Of a stretch of 64,000 nucleotides of DNA, positions 55,781 to 63,786 are shown one piece after another. Position numbers and translations under genes: made by a program. Positions within the stretch are counted from its first letter, which is position 1. Each line of letters starts with the position of its first letter. The notes beneath the pieces were generated by a model. The model had not been told where the DNA came from. It saw nothing but the letters and a program-made list of their open reading frames with translations, and did no database searches. Source of the stretch: Rhodoferax mekongensis (lineage in GTDB: Bacteria; Pseudomonadota; Gammaproteobacteria; Burkholderiales; Burkholderiaceae_C); the NCBI RefSeq assembly GCF_032191775.1, contig NZ_CP132507.1:1141001-1205000 (forward strand), read 5' to 3'.

Positions 55781-57237
55781 TCTCCCGCGAACCCACTATC
55801 GAACGCTTGGCCACGGCCAAATCCCTGTTGCTCACGCCTTTCGACCTGGATGAGAGTCATCTCACCCGCGCGCTGAACGAAATCAAGGCGCACCAGGTGG
55901 ACGAGGCGGACCTGTACTTCCAGTACACCCGCTCCGAGGGCTGGAGTCTGGAAGAAGGCATCGTCAAAACTGGTTCCTTCAGCATTGACCAGGGCGTGGG
56001 CGTACGTGCGGTCAGCGGTGAGAAAACCGCCTTTGCGTATTCCGACGATATTTCCGAGGCCAGCCTGCTGGATGCGGCCCGCACCGTGCGCACCATTTCG
56101 ACTGCGGCCCAGAACAAGCGTGCGAAAGCTGCTACACCAAAGATAGCAGGTGGCCGCAAGCTCTACGCCGGCCTGGACCCGATTGCCACCCTGGACAGCA
56201 CCGCCAAGGTAGAGCTGCTGGGCAAGGTGGAGAAGCTGGCCCGTGCCAAAGACCCGCGCATCATCCAGGTGATGGCCGGTCTGGCTGCTGAATACGACGT
56301 GGTGCTCGTCGCCCGCGCGGACGGCACGCTGGCCGCCGATGTGCGCCCGCTGGTGCGCCTGAGCGTGACGGTGATTGCCGAGCAAAAAGGCCGCCGCGAA
56401 GTAGGCTCCAGTGGCGGCGGTGGCCGCTTCGGGCTGGCGTATTTCACCGATGCGCAGCTTGAAGACTATGTGGACCAGGCCGTGCACGCCGCGTTGACCA
56501 ACCTCGATGCCCGTCCTGCCCCTGCTGGTGAAATGACCGTGGTGCTGGGGGCCGGATGGCCCGGCATTCTGTTGCACGAAGCCATAGGTCACGGGCTGGA
56601 AGGCGACTTCAACCGCAAGGGCAGCAGTGCCTTCAGCGGCCGCATCGGCCAACGCGTCGCCGCCAAAGGCGTGACGGTGCTGGATGACGGCACCATTGCC
56701 GACCGCCGCGGCTCGCTCAACGTGGATGACGAAGGCAACCCCAGCCAGCGCAACGTACTGATTGAAGACGGCATCTTGAAGGGCTACATCCAGGACAGCA
56801 TGAACGCCCGCCTGATGGGCGTGAAGCCCACCGGCAACGGCCGCCGCGAGAGCTACGCCCACCTGCCCATGCCCCGCATGACCAACACCTACATGCTGGG
56901 CGGCGACAAGGCGCCGGAAGAAATCATCGCCAGTATCAAAAAGGGCTTGTACGCCCCCAACTTCGGTGGCGGCCAGGTGGACATCACCAGCGGCAAGTTT
57001 GTGTTTTCTGCCAGCGAAGCCTATTGGGTGGAAAACGGCAAGATCCAATACCCCGTCAAAGGCGCGACGCTTGTCGGCAGCGGCCCTGAGTGCCTGAAGC
57101 GCGTCTCCATGATCGGCAGCGACATGAAGCTGGACCCCGGCGTGGGCACCTGCGGCAAAGAGGGCCAGAGCGTGCCTGTGGGTGTGGGTCAGCCTACGCT
57201 GCGCATCGATGGTTTGACCGTAGGTGGAACTGCCTAG
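55777..57237 (+). CDS. tldD: Metalloprotease TldD
   Basis: A 486-residue TldD, which with TldE/PmbA forms a zinc protease involved in peptide maturation and degradation. Zinc motif HEAIGH in LLHEAIGHGLEGDFN; N-terminal DLYFQYTRSEGWSLEEGIVK quoted in part (SEGWSLEEG); VGVRAVSGEKTAFAY; C-terminal GRRESYAHLPMPRMTNTY quoted in part (YAHLPMPRMTNTY). A stretch at 56129-56165 weakly resembles the 55-bp element but was not accepted. Overlaps the dehydrogenase gene by 4 bp. Confidence 0.95.
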   Translation: MISREPTIERLATAKSLLLTPFDLDESHLTRALNEIKAHQVDEADLYFQYTRSEGWSLEEGIVKTGSFSIDQGVGVRAVSGEKTAFAYSDDISEASLLDAARTVRTISTAAQNKRAKAATPKIAGGRKLYAGLDPIATLDSTAKVELLGKVEKLARAKDPRIIQVMAGLAAEYDVVLVARADGTLAADVRPLVRLSVTVIAEQKGRREVGSSGGGGRFGLAYFTDAQLEDYVDQAVHAALTNLDARPAPAGEMTVVLGAGWPGILLHEAIGHGLEGDFNRKGSSAFSGRIGQRVAAKGVTVLDDGTIADRRGSLNVDDEGNPSQRNVLIEDGILKGYIQDSMNARLMGVKPTGNGRRESYAHLPMPRMTNTYMLGGDKAPEEIIASIKKGLYAPNFGGGQVDITSGKFVFSASEAYWVENGKIQYPVKGATLVGSGPECLKRVSMIGSDMKLDPGVGTCGKEGQSVPVGVGQPTLRIDGLTVGGTA

Positions 57238-57283
57238 TGGCAAGCGTAAGCCGCTGTCAGAAACCTGTGCTACATTGAACCCC

Positions 57284-57352
57284 ATGCATTCCGCACGTTT
57301 CTTTTTTAGCTACTTTTGGTTCTCACGCGCATCCGGCGGTCGAGAGATCTGA
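57284..57352 (+). CDS. Aromatic-rich leader peptide of the DAHP synthase gene
   Basis: A 22-codon open frame (ATG 57284, TGA 57350) whose residues 6-13 read FFFSYFWF: five Phe, one Tyr, one Trp. It sits just upstream of a terminator hairpin and of a DAHP synthase gene. This is the composition expected of a leader peptide for translation-coupled attenuation by aromatic aminoacyl-tRNAs. It is too short for routine gene callers. No strong Shine-Dalgarno is apparent upstream (GAACCCC), so translation is inferred from composition and context. Confidence 0.8.
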   Translation: MHSARFFFSYFWFSRASGGREI

Positions 57353-57415
57353 ACGTACCCAAAAGAAACGTCCTGAATCTTCCCAAAAACCGCCGGCACC
57401 CCCGGCGGTTTTTTT
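57333..57415 (+). promoter_or_regulatory. Transcription attenuator upstream of DAHP synthase
   Basis: The terminator hairpin CCGCCGG (57390-57396) / CCGGCGG (57402-57408) has a 5-nt loop, an AAAAA tract before and TTTTTTT after. A second copy of the 3' arm, CCGGCGGT, lies inside the leader at 57333-57340 and can pair with the terminator's 5' arm (ACCGCCGG, 57389-57396) as an antiterminator. A ribosome stalled on the aromatic codons (57299-57322) would leave it free; one reaching the TGA at 57350 would cover it. Confidence 0.8.
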
Positions 57416-57463
57416 ATGCCTTTTTCAACCTGTTTTTCGCAACTTGGACTCTGGAGACCTGAC

Positions 57464-58591
57464 ATGAACGCTAAAGCCTCTGCAACCGGTGAGTGGTACG
57501 GACAAGCCCAGCCCGCCGACCGCACCAGCAAAACCGACGACGAACGCATCAAGGACATCACCGTGTTGCCCCCTCCAGAGCACCTTATCCGTTTTTTCCC
57601 TATCCGTGGATCCGCGGTGGAGACTCTGATTTCCGACACCCGCAGCACCATCCACAACATCATGGCCGGCAAGGACGATCGTCTGCTGGTCATCATCGGA
57701 CCCTGCTCCATCCATGATCCCGCCGCTGCGCTGGACTACGCCCGCCGCCTGAAAGTGGAGCGTGAGAAGTACAAAGACACGCTGGAAATCGTGATGCGCG
57801 TCTACTTCGAGAAGCCCCGCACCACCGTGGGCTGGAAGGGCCTGATCAATGACCCTTACTTGGACGAAAGCTACCGCATCGACGAAGGCCTGCGCATCGC
57901 CCGCCAGCTGCTGATCGAGATCAACCGCTTGGGCATGCCCGCCGGCAGCGAGTTCCTGGACGTCATTTCGCCCCAGTACCTGGGCGACTTGATTTCCTGG
58001 GGCGCCATCGGTGCGCGCACCACCGAGAGCCAGGTGCACCGCGAGTTGGCCTCCGGCATCTCCGCGCCCATTGGCTTCAAGAACGGCACGGACGGCAACA
58101 TCAAGATCGCAACGGACGCTATTCAAGCTGCAGCCGGTGGCCACCACTTCTTGTCGGTGCACAAAAACGGCCAGGTGGCGATTGTGCAAACCAACGGTAA
58201 CCCGGACTGCCACGTCATCCTGCGCGGTGGCAAGGCGCCCAACTATGACGCAGCCAACGTGGCCGCCGCCTGTGCGGACCTCGCCAAGGCTAAGCTGCCC
58301 CAAACCCTGATGGTGGACTGCAGCCACGCCAACAGTAGCAAGCAGCACGAAAAGCAGCTCGACGTGGCCAAAGACATTGCCGGCCAGATCAGCGGCGGCT
58401 CCAAGAGCATTTTCGGTGTAATGGTGGAAAGCCACCTGAACGCCGGTGCCCAGAAGTTCACCCCCGGCAAGGACGATGCATCTGCCTTGGAATACGGCAA
58501 GAGCATCACCGACGCCTGCCTGGGCTGGGACGATTCGGTGGAGTCGCTGGAAGTGCTGTCTGCCGCCGTCAAGGCGCGCCGCGCTGCTTGA
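57464..58591 (+). CDS. aroG: 3-deoxy-7-phosphoheptulonate (DAHP) synthase, class I
   Basis: A 375-residue enzyme condensing phosphoenolpyruvate and erythrose-4-phosphate, the first step of aromatic amino acid synthesis. Motifs: LLVIIGPCSIHDPAAAL, RVYFEKPRTTVGWKG, EFLDVISPQYLGDLISWGAIGART quoted in part (QYLGDLISWGAIGART), GFKNGTDGN, and the metal site near VDCSHANSSK. Symbol aroG by similarity; aroF or aroH type (Phe, Tyr or Trp feedback) is not resolved. ATG at 57464 with GGAG at good spacing. Expression is probably attenuated by the upstream leader. Confidence 0.93.
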   Translation: MNAKASATGEWYGQAQPADRTSKTDDERIKDITVLPPPEHLIRFFPIRGSAVETLISDTRSTIHNIMAGKDDRLLVIIGPCSIHDPAAALDYARRLKVEREKYKDTLEIVMRVYFEKPRTTVGWKGLINDPYLDESYRIDEGLRIARQLLIEINRLGMPAGSEFLDVISPQYLGDLISWGAIGARTTESQVHRELASGISAPIGFKNGTDGNIKIATDAIQAAAGGHHFLSVHKNGQVAIVQTNGNPDCHVILRGGKAPNYDAANVAAACADLAKAKLPQTLMVDCSHANSSKQHEKQLDVAKDIAGQISGGSKSIFGVMVESHLNAGAQKFTPGKDDASALEYGKSITDACLGWDDSVESLEVLSAAVKARRAA

Positions 58592-58601
58592 TAGCGCCAT
58601 G

Positions 58602-58629
58602 AAAAAAGCCGGAGTGATCACTCCGGCTT
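58602..58629 (-). terminator. Bidirectional-type terminator palindrome
   Basis: Perfect palindrome AAGCCGGAGT / ACTCCGGCTT (58606-58629, 4-nt centre). On the minus strand it is followed by a T-run, so it ends the small hypothetical gene and mpl transcript; it may also stop the DAHP synthase mRNA. Confidence 0.8.
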
Positions 58630-58669
58630 GCATTACCCAAGCGGACCTCTGTGTCCGCTTTTTTGTGCC

Positions 58670-58945
58670 TTACTGCAGCGGAGCAGGGGCCCGCAGGGAC
58701 TCCATCACCGCGTCCGGCGTGCCGCCAGCAGCCAAGTGGGTTTTGTACCAGACGCTCAGGATGGTGCTGATCACCGGGCCGGGGTTCTCGCGGACCTTGG
58801 CTACATCCCACTGGTTGAGTTGGCAGATGCGCTCGATGAGGTCCATGTCCATGTCGATGGCTTCGGCGTCGCAACGGCGCAGCTTCAGGTCGGTGAATTG
58901 GGCGCCTTCGGGCAGGCGGAGTTGAAAGTTCGGATCGGTTTGCAT
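58670..58945 (-). CDS. Small conserved hypothetical protein
   Basis: A 91-residue acidic protein (FQLRLPEGAQFTDLKLRRCD; NQWDVAKVRENPGPVISTIL). No transmembrane segment, signal peptide or known motif recognised. The regular codon use, good family-like N-terminus and a terminator directly after it support a real gene. It lies 51 nt downstream of mpl in the same direction, the gap being mostly a 55-bp repeat. Function unknown. Confidence 0.7.
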   Translation of the reverse strand: MQTDPNFQLRLPEGAQFTDLKLRRCDAEAIDMDMDLIERICQLNQWDVAKVRENPGPVISTILSVWYKTHLAAGGTPDAVMESLRAPAPLQ

Positions 58946-58958
58946 GGGGTTGTGGGTC

Positions 58959-59013
58959 GAATATGCTGTTGGCGCCGATAGATAGTGCGCGAGCAGCTAT
59001 GAAGTTTGTAGCA
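58959..59013 (-). repeat. 55-bp interspersed element, copy k, at the mpl 3' end
   Basis: On the minus strand this reads TGCTACAAACTTCAT, AGCTGCTCGCGCA, then a right block with CGGCGCCAACAGC. It supplies the last residues (LLQTS) and the TAG stop of mpl, and ends 14 nt before the next start codon. Confidence 0.87.
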
Positions 59014-60490
59014 AGTTGGCGAGTTTGGCGTGGATGCCGCCGAAGCCTCCATTGCTCATGCACAGCACGTGGTCGCCCGGCTGCAGGGCGGCGGCCACTT
59101 GGGCCAGCACGGCATCAATGGTGTCGCCCACCTGCGCCCGTGCGCCCATGGGGGCCAGCGCTTCAGCTGCGTCCCAGCCCAAACCGCCGCTGTGGCAGAA
59201 GGCGAGGTCGGCTTCTTCCAGGCTCCAGGGCAGCTGGGCTTTCATGGCGCCGAGTTTCATGGTGTTGGAGCGCGGCTCGAACACGGCCAGAATGCGCCCG
59301 GTCCCGACTTGGCGGCGCAGGCCGTTGACGGTGGTGCGGATGGCGGTGGGGTGGTGCGCAAAGTCGTCGTAAATGGTGACGGGGGCGCTGCCCGGTTGTC
59401 CAGCCAATGGAGCGGTGGCACGCACTTCCATGCGGCGCTTGACGTTCACGAACTGGCCCAAGGCTTCTGCGGCGACGGCGGGCGACACGCCCACATGCTC
59501 TGCGGCGGCGATGGCGGCCAGCGCATTGAGTTGGTTGTGCACCCCGCCCAAGGCCCATTGCACCCGTGCGACTTCGCGGCCGTGGTGTTGGACTGTAAAG
59601 TCGTGGGGCTCGCCGACGGCTGAGAAGTCGCTGACCGCTGCGCCAAAGCTCCGCACTTCGCTCCAGCAGCCCTGGTGCAACACGCGCGTCAGGCTTTCTT
59701 CTAGTCCATTCACCACCACGCGCCCGGTACCGGGCACGGTGCGCACCAGGTGGTGGAACTGCCGCTCGATGGCGGCCAGGTCGTCAAAGATGTCGGCGTG
59801 GTCGAATTCCAGGTTATTCAGAATGGCGGTGCGCGGGCGGTAGTGCACGAATTTGCTGCGCTTGTCGAAGAAGGCGGTGTCGTATTCGTCGGCCTCGATC
59901 ACGAAGAGTTTCGCTTCGGAGGCGGGGCGGAGGGGCGTCTGCGCCCTCTGCTCCGTATCCCCCGCCCGCTTTGCGGGCTCCTCCTTGACCTGCACAGAGG
60001 GCGCAGACGCCCCTCCGCCCAGTCTTGCCGATACTCCGAAATTCAGTGGGACGCCGCCTACCAGGAAGCCGGGTTGCAGTCCGGCGTATTCCAGCACCCA
60101 AGCCACCATGCTGGTGGTGGTGGTTTTTCCGTGGGTGCCGGCGACGGCCAGCACATGGCGGCCTTGGAGCACATGTTCAGCCAGCCATTGCGGGCCACTG
60201 GTGTAGGGCGCGCCCGCGTCCAGAATGGCTTCCATCAGTGGAAACTTTGGGGTTCCGTCGGCGAGCCGCGCGCGGCTGACGACGTTGCCGATGACGAACA
60301 TGTCAGGCTGCAAGGCCATTTGTTCAGCGCCAAAACCTTCGATCAGTTCGATACCCAAGGCCCGGAGCTGGTCACTCATGGGGGGGTAGACGCCGGCATC
60401 GCAGCCGGTCACTTTGTGGCCGGCTTCACGTGCCAGCGCGGCCAGGCCTCCCATGAAGGTGCCGCAAATGCCCAAGATATGAATATGCAT
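58997..60490 (-). CDS. mpl: UDP-MurNAc:tripeptide ligase (murein recycling)
   Basis: A 497-residue Mur-ligase paralogue attaching L-Ala-gamma-D-Glu-meso-DAP, recovered from old wall, to UDP-MurNAc. HILGICGTFMGGLAALA at the N-terminus, ATP loop [32 protein letters not shown] quoted in part (EADEYDTAFFDKRSK), and NNLEFDHADIFDD. An in-frame insertion of about 32 residues (157-189; QVKEEPAKRAGDTEQRAQ) just before the EADEYD block is an inverted-arm repeat element. The C-terminus ends in a 55-bp element. Start at 60490 fits the family. Confidence 0.94.
   Translation of the reverse strand: MHIHILGICGTFMGGLAALAREAGHKVTGCDAGVYPPMSDQLRALGIELIEGFGAEQMALQPDMFVIGNVVSRARLADGTPKFPLMEAILDAGAPYTSGPQWLAEHVLQGRHVLAVAGTHGKTTTTSMVAWVLEYAGLQPGFLVGGVPLNFGVSARLGGGASAPSVQVKEEPAKRAGDTEQRAQTPLRPASEAKLFVIEADEYDTAFFDKRSKFVHYRPRTAILNNLEFDHADIFDDLAAIERQFHHLVRTVPGTGRVVVNGLEESLTRVLHQGCWSEVRSFGAAVSDFSAVGEPHDFTVQHHGREVARVQWALGGVHNQLNALAAIAAAEHVGVSPAVAAEALGQFVNVKRRMEVRATAPLAGQPGSAPVTIYDDFAHHPTAIRTTVNGLRRQVGTGRILAVFEPRSNTMKLGAMKAQLPWSLEEADLAFCHSGGLGWDAAEALAPMGARAQVGDTIDAVLAQVAAALQPGDHVLCMSNGGFGGIHAKLANLLQTS
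59925..60020 (+). repeat. Inverted-arm element, copy 3, inserted in mpl
   Basis: A perfect 26-bp inverted repeat (59925-59950 and 59995-60020) frames the conserved core CGTATCCCCCG, hairpin CCCGCTTTGCGGG, CTCCTCCTTGACCT. The whole 96 bp is an exact multiple of three and is translated within mpl. Confidence 0.88.
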
Positions 60491-60534
60491 GGCAGGTATT
60501 CTACGGGGCACTCTACCTATCGTGATTTGGCTTG

Positions 60535-60589
60535 ATTTATGGCTCTGGCGCACGTGGAATGTGCGCGGACAGCTATCAATAACGTAGCA
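60535..60589 (-). repeat. 55-bp interspersed element, copy l, intergenic
   Basis: On the minus strand this reads TGCTACGTTATTGAT, AGCTGTCCGCGCA, then a right block with GTGCGCCAGAGCC. It lies in the gap between mpl and the divergent hypothetical gene at 60635. Confidence 0.87.
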
Positions 60590-60634
60590 AATAGGCGCGT
60601 AGCAGGGCTTTCAGCGGGCAGGCACAATCTGGTG

Positions 60635-61231
60635 ATGGATGATTTGAAAGAAGAAATCGCAGCCACGGCGGCGCGTTTGGTAGTGGAAGAGGGGCTGGAA
60701 TACGGTCCGGCCAAGCGCCGCGCGGTCAAACAGCTGGGTGTGCCACCGCGTTCTGCGCTGCCGGATAACGATCAGGTAGAGACTGCGGTTGAGGAATACA
60801 TTGCGATCTTCTGTGCCGAGAGCCAGGCAGAGGAGTTGCAGGCCCTGCGTGAGCTTGCCGTGCAATGGATGCTGCGGCTGGAAGCCTTCCGGCCCCACCT
60901 GGGCGGTGCCGTGTGGCGCGGAACGGCCACACGGCGGTCCGACATTTATCTGCAATTGTTTTGTGATGACCCCAAATCGGCGGAGATCAGCCTGATTGAC
61001 AAGGGCGTTCGCTTTGAGGTGCGCTCTGTGCCTGGTTTGCAAGGGGATATGGTGGACGCCCTGAGTATTCACGCCGTGTGCCAGCCCTTGGGTGAGCATG
61101 TGGGTGTGCATTTGTTGATCAACGACCTGGATGACGTGCGGGGTGCCTTGCAGCCGGATGGAAAGGGCAGGGCGCCGCGTGGAAATTTGGCTGCAGTTCA
61201 AAAGTTGTTGGGAGAAGTTCGTGACAGATAG
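60635..61231 (+). CDS. Conserved hypothetical protein
   Basis: A 198-residue soluble protein. The helical N-terminus (LKEEIAATAARLVVEEGLEYGPAKRRAVKQL) is quoted in part (AARLVVEEGLEYGPAK). The second half has GAVWRGTATRRSDIYLQLFCDD, quoted in part (GTATRRSDIYLQLFCDD), which resembles a nucleotidyltransferase-like fold, but the catalytic Asp pair is not clear. Function not assigned. ATG at 60635; the stop overlaps the GTG of the next gene, so the two are coupled. Confidence 0.75.
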   Translation: MDDLKEEIAATAARLVVEEGLEYGPAKRRAVKQLGVPPRSALPDNDQVETAVEEYIAIFCAESQAEELQALRELAVQWMLRLEAFRPHLGGAVWRGTATRRSDIYLQLFCDDPKSAEISLIDKGVRFEVRSVPGLQGDMVDALSIHAVCQPLGEHVGVHLLINDLDDVRGALQPDGKGRAPRGNLAAVQKLLGEVRDR

Positions 61232-61781
61232 TAAGAATTTGGCGCAATCCTCCTCTTCTCGCAGGCGCACGGTTCTCTGGGGTGTTGCTGCAGGCTTGGC
61301 GGGGGCTGCGGGGATCGGGTTGTCGCTGCGCCATGCCAAAGACGCCGCTTTGGCTGTGGTCGACCCTGTGCCGGGCTTCTGGGCGCAGCAGTGGCAAACC
61401 CCGCATGACACTACGTTGGCCATGGCTGAACTCAAGGGGCGGCCAGTCTTGATTAACTTCTGGGCGACCTGGTGCCCGCCTTGCGTGGATGAGTTGCCTC
61501 TTTTGGACAGTTTTTACAGGGAGCAAGGCAGCCGCGGTATACAGGTGCTGGGGTTGGCCATCGATCGCAAGGAAGCGGTGGTGCCATTTCTCAAGAAGCT
61601 GCCTTTGAGTTTTCCGGTCGCCATGGCCGGTTTGTCAGGTGCAGATCTCGGGCGGGCCTTGGGCAACATCACAGGTGGTTTGCCGTTCTCGGTGTTGGTG
61701 GCTTCGGATGGATCCATTGCGCAGCGGAAAATGGGGCGGGTGACCGAGTCGGACCTCGCTGCTTGGGTTGCGGTAAAATAG
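61221..61781 (+). CDS. TlpA/ResA-like thiol-disulfide oxidoreductase
   Basis: A 186-residue exported thioredoxin-fold protein. The N-terminus has SSSRRRTVLWG followed by a hydrophobic stretch (about 18-36), a possible twin-arginine or uncleaved signal anchor. The redox motif is WATWCPPCVDELP (C85, C88), and the cis-Pro region GGLPFSVLV is present. It likely reduces disulfides in the periplasm, for instance in cytochrome c assembly; partner unknown. GTG at 61221 with GGGAG upstream and overlap with the preceding stop. Confidence 0.88.
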   Translation: MTDSKNLAQSSSSRRRTVLWGVAAGLAGAAGIGLSLRHAKDAALAVVDPVPGFWAQQWQTPHDTTLAMAELKGRPVLINFWATWCPPCVDELPLLDSFYREQGSRGIQVLGLAIDRKEAVVPFLKKLPLSFPVAMAGLSGADLGRALGNITGGLPFSVLVASDGSIAQRKMGRVTESDLAAWVAVK

Positions 61782-61823
61782 AGGCTCCTACCTAGCGGAT
61801 TCGGTCTGAATCCACTGTCTCAA

Positions 61824-61842
61824 GCCCCTTCGGGGCATTTTT
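61824..61842 (+). terminator. Rho-independent terminator
   Basis: Stem GCCCC / GGGGC with a TTC loop (61824-61836), followed by ATTTTTAT, after the TlpA-like gene. Confidence 0.78.
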
Positions 61843-61951
61843 ATCTAGACATTTTTCTGATCTTTTCCCTTGTTTTGGGCGGAGATATGGTTTTTTGGCG
61901 GCAATTTGCTGTAAATTCGCCGCTTTACTAATGTCGGTTGTTGGAGATTCC

Positions 61952-62416
61952 ATGGATTTACGCAAACTCAAAACCCTGATCGATCTGGTGTCTGATTCCA
62001 ATGTGTCGGAACTGGAAATTACCGAAGCCGAAGGCAAGGTCCGTATCGTCAAGGGTGGTGGTGCAGTGGTTCAGGGCTATGCGCCCGCTCCCGTGTATGC
62101 AGCACCTGCTCCGGCTGCCGCACCTGCAGCTGCTCCCGCTGCCGTCGCAGCTTCTGCTCCTGCAGAAGCCGCTGCGCCCGCCGGCCACACCGTAAAGTCT
62201 CCGATGGTAGGTACCTTCTACCGTTCTTCAGCCCCGGGCGCCAAGCCGTTCGTGGAGGTGGGTGACTCCATCAAGGAAGGCGACACCATCTGCATTATTG
62301 AGGCGATGAAGATTCTCAATGAGATCGAGGCGGACAAGTCGGGTACGGTCACCAAGATCTTGAGCGACAACGGCCAGGCGGTGGAATACGGTCAGCCCTT
62401 GTTCATCATCGAATAA
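61952..62416 (+). CDS. accB: Acetyl-CoA carboxylase biotin carboxyl carrier protein
   Basis: A 154-residue BCCP subunit. The N-terminal dimerisation helix [17 protein letters not shown] is followed by an Ala/Pro-rich mobile linker (about 43-78) and a C-terminal biotinyl domain with K120 in [15 protein letters not shown]. It carries carboxybiotin from AccC to the carboxyltransferase for fatty acid synthesis. ATG at 61952 with TTGGAG upstream. Possible weak promoter TTGCTG (61906) with TAATGT (61929). The preceding terminator makes accB the first gene of the accBC operon. Confidence 0.96.
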   Translation: MDLRKLKTLIDLVSDSNVSELEITEAEGKVRIVKGGGAVVQGYAPAPVYAAPAPAAAPAAAPAAVAASAPAEAAAPAGHTVKSPMVGTFYRSSAPGAKPFVEVGDSIKEGDTICIIEAMKILNEIEADKSGTVTKILSDNGQAVEYGQPLFIIE

Positions 62417-62428
62417 GACGCAGTACCC

Positions 62429-63778
62429 ATGTTCAAGAAAATACTGGTCGCCAACCGGGGCGAGATTGCGTTGCGTATTCAGCGCGCCTGTCGCGAGTTG
62501 GGTGTGAAGGCGGTCATGGTCTACTCCGAGGCGGACCGCGAAGCCAAGTACGTCAAATTGGCGGAAGAAGCGGTGTGTATCGGTCCGGCGCCGTCAGGTT
62601 TGAGCTACCTCAATATGCCGGCCATCATTTCGGCCGCGGAAGTGACCGACGCGGAAGCCATTCACCCCGGCTACGGCTTTTTGAGTGAAAACGCGGACTT
62701 TGCTGAGCGCGTCGAGAAGAGCGGTTTCCAGTTCATCGGTCCTACACCCGAGTCCATCCGCATCATGGGGGACAAGGTGTCTGCCAAGCAGGCCATGATC
62801 CGCGCGGGCGTGCCCTGCGTGCCCGGCTCTGAAGGCGAGCTGCCCGATGATCCGGTGGCGATGAAGCGCATTGCCAAGGCCATTGGCTACCCGGTGATCA
62901 TCAAGGCTGCCGGCGGTGGTGGCGGTCGCGGCATGCGAGTGGTGCACACCGAGGCGGCGCTGGTGAATGCGGTGCAGATGACCAAGGCCGAAGCGGGCGC
63001 GGCGTTCAACAACCCGGCGGTGTACATGGAGAAGTTTCTCCAGAACCCGCGGCACATTGAAATCCAGATCCTGGCAGACAAGCACAAGAACGCGGTGTAC
63101 CTGGGTGAGCGCGATTGCTCCATGCAACGTCGCCACCAGAAAGTGCTCGAAGAGTCTCCCGCGCCTGGCATCAATCGCAAGCTGATTGAGCGTATCGGCG
63201 AGCGTTGCGTGGCTGCCTGCAAGAAGATCGGCTACCGCGGTGCGGGCACGTTTGAGTTCCTCTATGAAGACGGCGAGTTCTATTTCATTGAAATGAATAC
63301 CCGTGTGCAAGTGGAGCACCCGGTGACGGAGATGGTGACGGGCATTGACATCGTCAAAACCCAGATCATGGTGGCGGCCGGCGAAAAACTGCCATTCACC
63401 CAGCGTCAAATCGAAGTGCGTGGTCACGCCATCGAATGCCGTGTGAATGCGGAAGATCCTTACAAGTTCATTCCGTCCCCAGGGCGCGTCACCATGTGGC
63501 ATGCACCCGGCGGTCCCGGCGTGCGTGTGGACTCCCATGTGTACACCAACTATTTCGTGCCTCCGAACTACGACTCCATGGTTGGCAAGATCATTGTTCA
63601 TGGCGATACCCGTGAGCAGGCGATGGCACGCATGCGTACCGCACTGGCCGAGACTGTTGTCGAAGGTATCAGTACCAACATCCCTTTGCACCGCGAGTTG
63701 ATGGTGGACGCCAAGTTTATGGACGGTGGTACCAATATCCACTATCTTGAGCATTGGCTGGAACAACACAAGCGATAA
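62429..63778 (+). CDS. accC: Acetyl-CoA carboxylase biotin carboxylase
   Basis: A 449-residue ATP-grasp biotin carboxylase. N-terminal [21 protein letters not shown]-binding [15 protein letters not shown]; bicarbonate/biotin site [14 protein letters not shown]; and [14 protein letters not shown]. Length equals the family norm (about 450). It starts 12 nt after accB and ends 8 nt before prmA, consistent with an accB-accC-prmA operon. Confidence 0.97.
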   Translation: MFKKILVANRGEIALRIQRACRELGVKAVMVYSEADREAKYVKLAEEAVCIGPAPSGLSYLNMPAIISAAEVTDAEAIHPGYGFLSENADFAERVEKSGFQFIGPTPESIRIMGDKVSAKQAMIRAGVPCVPGSEGELPDDPVAMKRIAKAIGYPVIIKAAGGGGGRGMRVVHTEAALVNAVQMTKAEAGAAFNNPAVYMEKFLQNPRHIEIQILADKHKNAVYLGERDCSMQRRHQKVLEESPAPGINRKLIERIGERCVAACKKIGYRGAGTFEFLYEDGEFYFIEMNTRVQVEHPVTEMVTGIDIVKTQIMVAAGEKLPFTQRQIEVRGHAIECRVNAEDPYKFIPSPGRVTMWHAPGGPGVRVDSHVYTNYFVPPNYDSMVGKIIVHGDTREQAMARMRTALAETVVEGISTNIPLHRELMVDAKFMDGGTNIHYLEHWLEQHKR

Positions 63779-63786
63779 GGCTTTGC

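Noticed and set aside
56129..56165. Possible further copy of the 55-bp element in tldD
   Set aside because: Only the left GCTAC and GATAGC parts match; the centre AGCTGCTCGCGCA is absent, so it was not counted.
58106..58140. GCTATTCAAGCTGCAGCC in the DAHP synthase gene as an element copy
   Set aside because: It encodes a normal part of the enzyme and lacks the centre and right blocks of the element.
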